Source: UBA9732 sp045116915 (GTDB lineage Bacteria > Spirochaetota > Spirochaetia > Sphaerochaetales > Sphaerochaetaceae). From it: DNA of 16,799 nucleotides. The notes beneath the pieces are model-generated. The model was given only the letters and a program-made list of their open reading frames with translations. It ran no database searches and was not told the DNA's origin. Below are positions 1 through 6,100 of this stretch, in pieces. The DNA lies in the NCBI GenBank assembly GCA_045116915.1, contig JBGUMQ010000071.1, positions 1-16,799 on the forward strand, given 5' to 3'. Numbering within the stretch: position 1 is the first letter of the stretch; each line of letters starts with the position of its first letter. The translations under genes and the position numbers were made by a program.

Positions 1-676
1 TCTGTACTTCCCCCTCCGTCATTCCGGCACGCTGCATGATGGACGAAAGGAACTCCGCCGTGAAACTTTTCTCATCGGTGTTCTTGAAGTAACCGATGGC
101 CTCCATGTCGGCTATGCAGGATGAAACCGCGGCATCGACCCTGCTGGAGGGCACCGTGTTGGTCTGTCCTGCGTACGGGCGCAACCTCTGGAAAAGGCTG
201 TAGCAGATGATCTGGACCGCCTGCGAGAGGTTAAGCGACGGGAACTTGTCGCTTGTGGGGATCGTCACCACCATGGAGCAGGCCCGCACCTGGTCGTCCG
301 ACAGTCCGTTGGACTCGCATCCGAAAACCACCGAGACCTTGCCCTCTCCCATGCCGTTTATGTGCTGTGCAAGCTCCTCCGGGCTGACGCGGCTGGTCTT
401 TCGTCCCTTGCCGGTCCTGCGGGTGGCGGCGACTGACAGGATGCTGTCGGATACGGCGTCCCTGAGGTCTGTGAACTCGCGTCTGTTCTCGTAGATGTCG
501 TAGGCATGAAGGGCCAGCGTGCGCACGCGCTCATCGTCGTAGATCCTGTCGGTGACGAGGGTCAGACGGGTAAGGCCCATGGTCTTCATGGCACGGCAGA
601 CGCTGCCTATGTTGGCACCGTCCTGAGTGTCGCAGAGGATGATCTCTATGCGGTCCAGATTGCCGGAATTGTCCAT
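1..676 (-). CDS. TrmJ/TrmH-family (SPOUT) RNA 2'-O-methyltransferase, 3' end cut by window
   Basis: The minus strand reads open from an ATG at 676-674 to the window edge, giving 225 residues without a stop. The N-terminus has the SPOUT motif ANIGSVCRAMKTMGL (about residues 21-35). FGCESNGL (118-125) corresponds to the FGxExxGL cofactor loop, and PSLNLSQAVQI (146-156) matches the third SPOUT motif. This layout is typical of TrmJ-like enzymes, which transfer a methyl group from S-adenosylmethionine to ribose 2'-OH in tRNA (position 32 in TrmJ) or rRNA. The exact target cannot be read from the sequence. Most relatives have Arg where this protein has Cys120. The C-terminal region (185-225) resembles the helical extension of TrmJ and is probably nearly complete. 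The start lies 6 nt after a good -10 box with no Shine-Dalgarno sequence, so the mRNA may be leaderless. It diverges from the AI-2E-family gene. Confidence 0.88.
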   Translation of the reverse strand, partial: MDNSGNLDRIEIILCDTQDGANIGSVCRAMKTMGLTRLTLVTDRIYDDERVRTLALHAYDIYENRREFTDLRDAVSDSILSVAATRRTGKGRKTSRVSPEELAQHINGMGEGKVSVVFGCESNGLSDDQVRACSMVVTIPTSDKFPSLNLSQAVQIICYSLFQRLRPYAGQTNTVPSSRVDAAVSSCIADMEAIGYFKNTDEKSFTAEFLSSIMQRAGMTEGEVQ

Positions 677-682
677 GCGCCC

Positions 683-711
683 ATTCTATGTCATATTGCG
701 GCTTTTGCCAA
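683..711 (-). promoter_or_regulatory. Sigma70-like promoter of the SPOUT methyltransferase (leaderless type)
   Basis: On the minus strand, TTGGCA (711-706) and TAGAAT (688-683) are separated by exactly 17 nt. Only six bases (GGGCGC) lie between the -10 box and the ATG at 676, so the expected transcription start falls at about the A of the start codon. No Shine-Dalgarno sequence is present. Confidence 0.65.
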
Positions 712-724
712 CGTGGATTATCAT
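696..724 (+). promoter_or_regulatory. Candidate promoter of the AI-2E-family gene
   Basis: TTGCGG (696-701) and TATCAT (719-724) are 17 nt apart on the plus strand. The -10 box is 5/6 to consensus and the -35 box 3/6. The -10 box ends 7 nt before the ATG at 732, again predicting a leaderless or near-leaderless mRNA. It overlaps the divergent promoter of the methyltransferase, so the two may compete for polymerase. Confidence 0.4.
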
Positions 725-731
725 TATGCAC

Positions 732-1895
732 ATGTATATGAACGAGAAAACCGACAAGAACCTGAGGACCATAAGGACCATACTGGCAGTGATGCTCGTC
801 ATCATCGTGCTGGCCGTGTGCAAGATATCCGGACCGGTGTCCATAAGGATACTGATGTCCTTCTTCATCTTCCTCCTGGTCCTCCCGCTGGTGACGGCCC
901 TGGAGAAGGCCAAGTTCCCCAGCTGGCTGGCCACCATAATCGCCGTGCTGGTGATAATCGTGGTCGTGCTGTTCTTCGTCTGGTTCGGATTCTTCAGCGT
1001 CGACATGCTCATCCAGAAGGTCCCGGCCTACGCTGCCAGGATCAACGACATCGACGGACTGCTGAAGAACATGTCCAGCCGCTGGGTCCAGATCCCCGAC
1101 GACGTGTCGTTCTTCTCGTTCCTCAAGATAGACTGGGTCGGCAACATCATAATGCCCACGCTCAGGTCCGTTTCAAGCTCGGCCATCGGGGTGCTCAGCA
1201 GCGTCCTGATCATAATCCTCATGACGGTGTTCCTCCTGGGCGAGCGCCACGTGATAATCTCCAAGCTGATGAGCTTCATCTCCGACAGCGAGGAGGACAA
1301 GGTCTCCATCATCTGGGACAGGATCACGCGCCAGGTATCCAGATACATCTCCATCAAGGTCTTCATAAGCATCGTGACCGGCGGTCTGTTCTATGTGATC
1401 GCCGTCATAGTGAAGCTCGATTTCGCACTCCTGTGGGGTGTCATGGCCGTCGTGCTCAACTTCATCCCCACAATCGGAAGCATCCTCATCACGGCCCTGA
1501 TGATCCTGATGTCCATAATCCAGTTCGCGCCGTCGTTCGGCCCCATCATCTTCGTGGCCGTCGGAACCATCATGACACAGAACATCATCGGCAACTTCCT
1601 GGACCCCAGGCTGTCCGGCAACTCGCTCAACCTCAGCCCGTTCATCATCCTCGCGGCCCTGGGCATCTTCGGATACGTGTGGGGCGTCGTGGGCATGTTC
1701 CTTGCCGTCCCGCTCCTCAGCGTCGTCCAGATCATCTGCGCGAACATCGAGCCGGCCCGCCCGATCGCCATCCTGATCAGCTCCGGCAGGTCGTTCCGCA
1801 AGAACCAGAAGGAGCGCAAGGAACGCAAGCAACGTTCCGGGAAGAAGAACGCGACCGGCGCCTACGACGACTACCTGTTCCCCGACATGCAGTGA
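732..1895 (+). CDS. AI-2E family transporter (PerM/YdiK/TqsA-like membrane protein)
   Basis: A 387-aa multi-pass membrane protein with about seven or eight hydrophobic segments. Two regions match the family: GVMAVVLNFIPTIGSILITA, and the C-terminal stretch with DPRLSGNSLNLSPFIILAAL followed by FGYVWGVVGMFLAVPLLS. Relatives have been linked to export of autoinducer-2 or to Na+/H+ exchange, and the substrate here is unknown. The tail is short and strongly basic (KNQKERKERKQRSGKKN), consistent with a cytoplasmic end. ATGs at 726, 732 and 738 are all possible. 732 was chosen because a TATCAT -10 box ends 7 nt before it and no Shine-Dalgarno sequence exists. A longer frame from 627 would run into the divergent gene and is unlikely. 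Confidence 0.85.
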   Translation: MYMNEKTDKNLRTIRTILAVMLVIIVLAVCKISGPVSIRILMSFFIFLLVLPLVTALEKAKFPSWLATIIAVLVIIVVVLFFVWFGFFSVDMLIQKVPAYAARINDIDGLLKNMSSRWVQIPDDVSFFSFLKIDWVGNIIMPTLRSVSSSAIGVLSSVLIIILMTVFLLGERHVIISKLMSFISDSEEDKVSIIWDRITRQVSRYISIKVFISIVTGGLFYVIAVIVKLDFALLWGVMAVVLNFIPTIGSILITALMILMSIIQFAPSFGPIIFVAVGTIMTQNIIGNFLDPRLSGNSLNLSPFIILAALGIFGYVWGVVGMFLAVPLLSVVQIICANIEPARPIAILISSGRSFRKNQKERKERKQRSGKKNATGAYDDYLFPDMQ

Positions 1896-2054
1896 CCCGG
1901 CCGGGAGCATCCGGCTGCATCATCTCCGCAGGCCTCCATACTTGCACGTTAAAATGAAAATAAACCGGTTTTTACTCTTGACGGCAGGTGTTTTCGGTTG
2001 CATATTACATGTGCGCCTTGGCGCTCGATCATAAGTTAACGCGGAAGTGGTCGT
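1896..2054. other. Intergenic region between AI-2E-family gene and dksA-like gene
   Basis: A short G+C hairpin (GCCGG 1900-1904, CCGGC 1911-1915, 6-nt loop) follows the upstream stop but lacks a T-tract, so it is not a convincing intrinsic terminator. A perfect 10-bp palindrome AAACCGGTTT (1962-1971) lies just upstream of the -35 box of the next gene and could be an operator. No gene was seen here. Confidence 0.4.
1978..2006 (+). promoter_or_regulatory. Promoter of the dksA-like gene
   Basis: TTGACG (1978-1983), a 17-nt spacer and CATATT (2001-2006) form a good sigma70-like promoter. The expected start near 2013 leaves a leader of about 42 nt, with a purine-rich Shine-Dalgarno (GCGGAAG, 2041-2047) before ATG 2055. 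Confidence 0.6.
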
Positions 2055-2411
2055 ATGGATTATGAGATGACACCCTTTGAGAAAGAGATGGAGCAGAACC
2101 TGCTCGAGATGCGTGACAATCTTCAGGCGAAGATTTCAAAATCCGACACCGATTTCAGGAATCTGGTCGGATCGGCCGGCCCGGGGGACAGCGTGGACAT
2201 CGCAAGCGATGACCTGGCCTCCAAGAAGATGGAGGCCATCGGACGCATAGATGCGGGAAAGCTCAACTCGATAAACCAGGCTCTCGTAAGGATCAGGAAC
2301 GGGAAGTACGGTGTATGCGCCCTCTGCGGCAAGAAGATACCGGAGGACAGGCTGCGCGCCATCCCGTACGCGCTTCTGTGCATGCCGTGCAAGAGGAAGT
2401 CGGAGAACTGA
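2055..2411 (+). CDS. DksA/TraR-family C4 zinc-finger protein
   Basis: A 118-aa protein with a long N-terminal helical region (about 6-37 and 52-83) and a C-terminal C4 zinc finger, Cys88-x2-Cys91 and Cys109-x2-Cys112. Family members insert a coiled coil into the RNA polymerase secondary channel and modulate initiation, often together with ppGpp. It is shorter than E. coli DksA (151 aa). The linker GPGDSVDIASDD (42-53) holds several acidic residues where DksA has its functional coiled-coil tip. Whether it is a true DksA or a short TraR-like regulator cannot be decided by eye. It has its own promoter and a Shine-Dalgarno sequence. Its TGA is 4 bp from the stop of the convergent hydrolase gene, leaving no room for a separate terminator. 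Confidence 0.9.
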   Translation: MDYEMTPFEKEMEQNLLEMRDNLQAKISKSDTDFRNLVGSAGPGDSVDIASDDLASKKMEAIGRIDAGKLNSINQALVRIRNGKYGVCALCGKKIPEDRLRAIPYALLCMPCKRKSEN

Positions 2412-2415
2412 ATTC

Positions 2416-3048
2416 TCAACAACCGAAATAGGATTTCTCATCGCCGACGGTGGTCGGCTCGTCGTGTCCCGGGTATACCGTCGTCTGCGGGTCCAGGTGG
2501 AGCAGCCGTCTGAGCGACTGCATGATCTGCGCCTCGGAACCTCCGAGGTCCGTCCTTCCGTATGAATGTCTGAAAAGGGTGTCGCCCGAGAAAAGGATCC
2601 TGTCCTTCCCGCTGTAGAGGCAGATGGAACCATCGGTATGGCCCGGTGTGTGCATGACGGTGAACGGACCTATCGTGTCGCCGTCCTTCAGAAGGATAGT
2701 GGGGACAGGAAGTCCTTCGATGGCCTCACCGAGTCCCGAACGGTCGAAAAAAGAACCCAGAGCACTTCTGGCTATGCCTTCTATGTGCTCCGGGTCCGTG
2801 TCCTCATGGTCTCCGGCTGCGATTTCAGCCTCGGGGAAGAGAGCGTGCAGTGCCTTCAGGGCACCGATGTGGTCGAAATGGAAATGGGTGAGGATGATGT
2901 GCGTGGGGCTCCTGTCCAGCGCGCCTGCTATGAACTGCGCGTCGTCGCCCGGGTCGATGACCGCCGAGAACGGCGTCTCTCCCGTCAGGTCCTCCACGAT
3001 GTAGCAGTTGGTCTGTATCAGACCGACCCTCACGCATCTCACCGTCAT
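2416..3048 (-). CDS. Metallo-beta-lactamase-fold hydrolase (glyoxalase II-like)
   Basis: A 210-aa protein with the full set of metal ligands: HFHFDH (His55, His57, Asp59, His60), HTPGH (His133, His137), GDT (Asp155) and PGH (His195). This is the short form of the hydroxyacylglutathione hydrolase/YcbL-type group, which binds two metal ions and cleaves thioesters. It lacks the long C-terminal substrate domain of classic GloB, so the substrate is open. The ATG directly follows the TAG stop of the upstream RNA-binding gene (TAGATG), and a purine-rich AAGGAAGAG lies just inside that gene's end, so translation is probably coupled. It is convergent with the dksA-like gene. Confidence 0.88.
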   Translation of the reverse strand: MTVRCVRVGLIQTNCYIVEDLTGETPFSAVIDPGDDAQFIAGALDRSPTHIILTHFHFDHIGALKALHALFPEAEIAAGDHEDTDPEHIEGIARSALGSFFDRSGLGEAIEGLPVPTILLKDGDTIGPFTVMHTPGHTDGSICLYSGKDRILFSGDTLFRHSYGRTDLGGSEAQIMQSLRRLLHLDPQTTVYPGHDEPTTVGDEKSYFGC

Positions 3049-3537
3049 CTACTGCTGCTCTTCCTTTTCCTTGCTGAAGTTCATCTTGACCTTGCGTCCC
3101 TTGTAGGTCTGTCCGGATACCGCCTCTATGACGCCTTCCGTCCTGTCCTTGCGGATGTAGACGAAGGAATAGTTCTGCTTGTAGGCGACCGAGACGATGT
3201 CCTCGGGGGAAAGTCCCGATTTCTCACAGATGAAATCGACCATTTCGTGCGCGCTTCCCTTGCTGATCTTTCCGATGTTGATGTAGAAGGAAGTCGCATT
3301 CTCCAATGCCGGCTTGCCCTGGGGCTTTCTGCCCTGCTGGGCCGGCTTTGCCGTCGTATTGCCGTTTCTTGTCACGTAAAGGTATGCCAGAAGGTATCCG
3401 CGCATCATGAGGGGGACGTTCTTCTTCATGAGTTTCTTCATCTCCTCAAGCTCGTGCGGGTTGTTGTAGAGCTTCATCTCCTCCACAAGTTCCCTTATCT
3501 TCCGGCCTTTGTCCGTATCGTTGATGGTTTCGGCCAT
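3049..3537 (-). CDS. Orphan DbpA-type RNA-binding domain protein
   Basis: A 162-aa protein. The C-terminal part (about 81-155) resembles the RNA-binding domain found at the end of DbpA-type DEAD-box helicases: SFYINIGKISKG, then EMVDFICEKSGLSPEDI and FVYIRKD near the end. No helicase domain is present. The N-terminal half (about 1-60) is helical and charged (ELVEEMKLYNNPHELEEMKKLMKK). A linker rich in Gln, Pro, Lys and Gly joins the two. It may act as an RNA chaperone or ribosome-assembly factor, but this is inference. The start is supported by AGGAG 8 nt upstream of ATG 3537. It is probably the first gene of a two-gene operon with the hydrolase and diverges from the coiled-coil gene. Confidence 0.82.
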   Translation of the reverse strand: MAETINDTDKGRKIRELVEEMKLYNNPHELEEMKKLMKKNVPLMMRGYLLAYLYVTRNGNTTAKPAQQGRKPQGKPALENATSFYINIGKISKGSAHEMVDFICEKSGLSPEDIVSVAYKQNYSFVYIRKDRTEGVIEAVSGQTYKGRKVKMNFSKEKEEQQ

Positions 3538-3647
3538 TGTATTCTCTCCTGTTGGGATTGTCTGTGGGCGCAGTATACAACTTTTCAGAAGTTTATACAG
3601 TCGTTTTGCAGACGGTTTTGCAAGTATATGTTAATATTGCTTTGTAT
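3538..3647. promoter_or_regulatory. AT-rich divergent control region with a dyad and direct repeats
   Basis: This 110-bp gap separates the RNA-binding protein gene (minus) from the coiled-coil gene (plus). It holds an inverted repeat GTATACAACTT (3573-3583) / AAGTTTATAC (3589-3598), perfect except for one extra base, around a 5-nt centre. It also holds two direct copies of GTTTTGCA at 3603-3610 and 3615-3622, 12 bp apart. The left arm of the dyad contains a minus-strand TATACT -10-like box (3577-3572). No clear -35 is seen for either gene. Confidence 0.45.
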
Positions 3648-4766
3648 ATGGCCAACCTCAATCTTGAGATCGACAATCAGAAACGGGACATCGAACGTTC
3701 CCGGACGGAGCTCTCACAGATGTACCTCGAGCTGGGCGAGGTCGCCGCGTCGTGGCATGACGCCATCAACTACGCCCCCAGCGGGGAGGCCTACGCGAAG
3801 CTGGTCGCCATCGCATCCGAGAAGGAGGACGTGGACCGCCGCATAGACGCGCTCAAGACCGCTGTGAGCGAGATGTCCGCCGGCGACAGGCGCATCGAGC
3901 AGACCAAGCTCTCCATGAAGGAGCTGGACAAACGGTTCTCCGTGCTCATCTCGTCGCTCGGTGCCGTGGCCATAGAGGCCGACTCGGCCGGAAAGCTCCC
4001 CCAGAGGCTCGCCAAATGCCTGCAGCCGATGCGCGACTACGAGCATCTTTTGGCCGACCTGAACGCAAAGTACGAGAAATACCGCACGAAGGGTCCGGCG
4101 ATCATGGCCGGGGTGTACGCGAAGAAGATCGAGAAGGCACGCGGCGAGGTCGATGCCGTATTCGGTGAGACAGGCCGGCGCATATACAACTCGGGCGATT
4201 TCCGCGAGGTCCCGGGCCACCGTGCCAAGGCCATCCTCGACGAGATGGAGGAGATCCGCGCCGCCCGCAAGAGCTACAAGAACGATATCCGGGACCACAG
4301 GAACATGATAGACGAGGCCCACGGCTCCCTGGTGAGCATGGGGGCGTACGGCGAGGAGAACCGCAGGCTCAGGGAACTGCAGTCCACATCGGTCTCGCTG
4401 GCCGACAAGCTATCGGAGGTCTACACCGAGTACGGGGAGAAGCTTTCCGAAGGCATCCCGTACTGGATGGACGACCAGGCCCCGGACGAGCTGAAAAGCT
4501 GCTGCACCCGCATCATCCGCCAGACGGAGAAGATCGCGTTGCAGAACCTGAACCTGGACCATCTGGTCATAGAGAAGGACATCGGCATCCACAACCTCCA
4601 GCTGTCGAGGTATTCGGAGCAGATGAACCATCTCAACAGCCAGATCCAGGCCATAGAGAACCAGAAGGCCGAACTCCAGCAGAAGGTGGATGCCGAACTC
4701 AAGGCGATCTCCGAGCTGAAGATGAGGCAGAGCGGCATATCCGAGAAGATGATGAGAGGAGTCTGA
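3648..4766 (+). CDS. Coiled-coil protein of unknown function, first gene of an MscS operon
   Basis: A 372-aa protein with no signal peptide and no membrane segment. It is rich in Glu, Lys, Arg, Ala and Leu in long heptad-like stretches, roughly 1-35, 55-115, 195-230 and 300-370, so it is expected to be mostly coiled coil. No enzyme motif was recognised. The ATG at 3648 opens MANLNLEIDNQK. There is no Shine-Dalgarno sequence before it, only AT-rich DNA with TTAATATT about 10 nt upstream, so the mRNA may have a very short leader. A longer frame from 3537 adds 37 residues without coding character. The TGA at 4764-4766 directly touches the ATG of the MscS gene, and GAGGAG sits just before it, so the two are probably translated together. 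A scaffold or regulator for the channel is possible but is inference. Confidence 0.75.
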   Translation: MANLNLEIDNQKRDIERSRTELSQMYLELGEVAASWHDAINYAPSGEAYAKLVAIASEKEDVDRRIDALKTAVSEMSAGDRRIEQTKLSMKELDKRFSVLISSLGAVAIEADSAGKLPQRLAKCLQPMRDYEHLLADLNAKYEKYRTKGPAIMAGVYAKKIEKARGEVDAVFGETGRRIYNSGDFREVPGHRAKAILDEMEEIRAARKSYKNDIRDHRNMIDEAHGSLVSMGAYGEENRRLRELQSTSVSLADKLSEVYTEYGEKLSEGIPYWMDDQAPDELKSCCTRIIRQTEKIALQNLNLDHLVIEKDIGIHNLQLSRYSEQMNHLNSQIQAIENQKAELQQKVDAELKAISELKMRQSGISEKMMRGV

Positions 4767-5570
4767 ATGGACAGCTTTATCAATTTCCTAGACCAATACG
4801 GTTTCCCGGTGCTGACGGTGATCGTGACGGCCCTGCTGGGACGTCTGATCATACGCCACATCATCAAGCAGCTGAAGGTGCTTCTTGTCGCCAGCAGCAT
4901 GGACAACTCGCTGGTGAACTTCGTCCTGACTCTGGTGAAGTTCATCCTGCTGTTGGGACTCGTCCTGCTGTGCCTGAGCCTGCTGAAGATCCCGGTGACG
5001 GGAATCGTCTCGGCAATCACGGCAGGAACGCTGGCCATAGGCCTCGCGCTGAAGGACATCCTCAGCAGCGTCGCCAACGGCATCATGCTCGTGATCAACT
5101 GCCCGTTCAGGCAGGGCGATTACGTCGAGATCGGCTCCGTTTCCGGATCGGTGAAGGAGCTCAAGCTCCTGCATACGGTGCTGACCACACCCGACAACAG
5201 GCAGGTGATGATCCCCAACTCGCAGGTGTTCACGACATCCATCATGAACTACTCAGTCAACAAGACCAGGAGGATGGACCTCCAGGTCGATGTCGACTAC
5301 GCGGAGGACCCGGAGCGCGTCAAGGCCATCCTGCTCGAGGTCGCCACTGCCCATCCCATGGTGCTGAAGGACCCCGCGCCGATCTGCCACTACAACTTCT
5401 CCAAGGAGTCCTCGATCAACTTCTTCGTAAGGGTCTGGGTGCAGAGCACCAACTACTGGACACTGACATGGGACCTCAATGAGCAGATGACGAGGACCCT
5501 GATGGAAAGGGGAGTTCAGATCCCGTTCCCGCAGGTCACGGTAAGCTACAGGAAGGAGGACGATAAATGA
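4767..5570 (+). CDS. MscS-family mechanosensitive ion channel
   Basis: A 267-aa protein with three hydrophobic segments (about 10-35, 48-75, 80-112). The third, AITAGTLAIGLALKDILSSV, carries the Gly/Ala pattern of the MscS pore helix. It runs into CPFRQGDYVEIG, the classic start of the beta domain. TTPDNRQVMIPNS and the C-terminal GVQIPFPQ are further MscS signatures. Such channels open when membrane tension rises and release solutes during osmotic downshock. The length is close to E. coli MscS (286 aa). It lies between a coiled-coil gene (TGA touching its ATG) and a small membrane protein gene that overlaps its stop codon (ATGA), pointing to tightly coupled expression. Confidence 0.93.
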   Translation: MDSFINFLDQYGFPVLTVIVTALLGRLIIRHIIKQLKVLLVASSMDNSLVNFVLTLVKFILLLGLVLLCLSLLKIPVTGIVSAITAGTLAIGLALKDILSSVANGIMLVINCPFRQGDYVEIGSVSGSVKELKLLHTVLTTPDNRQVMIPNSQVFTTSIMNYSVNKTRRMDLQVDVDYAEDPERVKAILLEVATAHPMVLKDPAPICHYNFSKESSINFFVRVWVQSTNYWTLTWDLNEQMTRTLMERGVQIPFPQVTVSYRKEDDK

Positions 5571-6076
5571 ACACGCTTCACAGGATTCTTCTATCGGAGG
5601 GTTTCATCGGTTTCGCCTTCATCTCGTTCATCATGCTGGTCCTCTATTTCGCCGCAAGGCTGATCTCCGCCCGCACGGGTGTCAACGACCTCCTGAAGAC
5701 GGCCGACAGGCGCATAGCAACCCTCAGGCGCGTCGTCAGGAAGGTCAGGGTGCTGTGCACGGAGCCTTCCGCGGAGAAAGATGTCGCCAAGGACATAAAG
5801 ATGCTGAAGAAGGTCATCAAGTGCCAGAAGAGGGCATCGCGCATGCTCGCCGCCTATCTTTTCGACGACAAGGACGACAGGGATGTGGCCGCGGCCAAGT
5901 CCATCATAGACGGCGTCCCCAATGTCTGCAGGAGCGCCATCATCAACGTCGCCGAGCACGGACAGGATGACCTCAACAGCAAGTTCGACAACCTTGATAC
6001 CGAGATGGAGAGGGCACGCGCCCTCCTTTCCAAGGCGAAGAAACTGGACAGGAAGAAGGAGCTCCTCCAGCTCTGA
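5567..6076 (+). CDS. Single-pass membrane protein with charged helical tail
   Basis: A 169-aa protein. One hydrophobic segment near the N-terminus (GFIGFAFISFIMLVLYFAARLI, split here as about residues 11-32) is followed by a strongly charged, mostly helical domain of about 135 residues containing clusters such as KDVAKDIKMLKKVIKCQKR. No known domain was recognised. The ATG overlaps the stop of the MscS gene by four bases, and GGAGG lies 7 nt upstream, so the start is firm. It may assist or anchor the channel, which is inferred from position only. Confidence 0.8.
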   Translation: MNTLHRILLSEGFIGFAFISFIMLVLYFAARLISARTGVNDLLKTADRRIATLRRVVRKVRVLCTEPSAEKDVAKDIKMLKKVIKCQKRASRMLAAYLFDDKDDRDVAAAKSIIDGVPNVCRSAIINVAEHGQDDLNSKFDNLDTEMERARALLSKAKKLDRKKELLQL

Positions 6077-6100
6077 TCCCGTCCTGACTGCGGAGAGAAT

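Noticed and set aside
506..1957. Long plus-strand frame of 483 codons overlapping the methyltransferase and AI-2E-family genes
   Set aside because: Its product is rich in His, Arg, Gly and Pro with no domain pattern, typical of an out-of-frame shadow in G+C-rich DNA; both overlapped genes have clear family motifs.
2566..3846. Plus-strand frame of 426 codons across the hydrolase and RNA-binding genes
   Set aside because: It is antisense to two genes with recognisable motifs and crosses the AT-rich control region; no Shine-Dalgarno sequence or domain.
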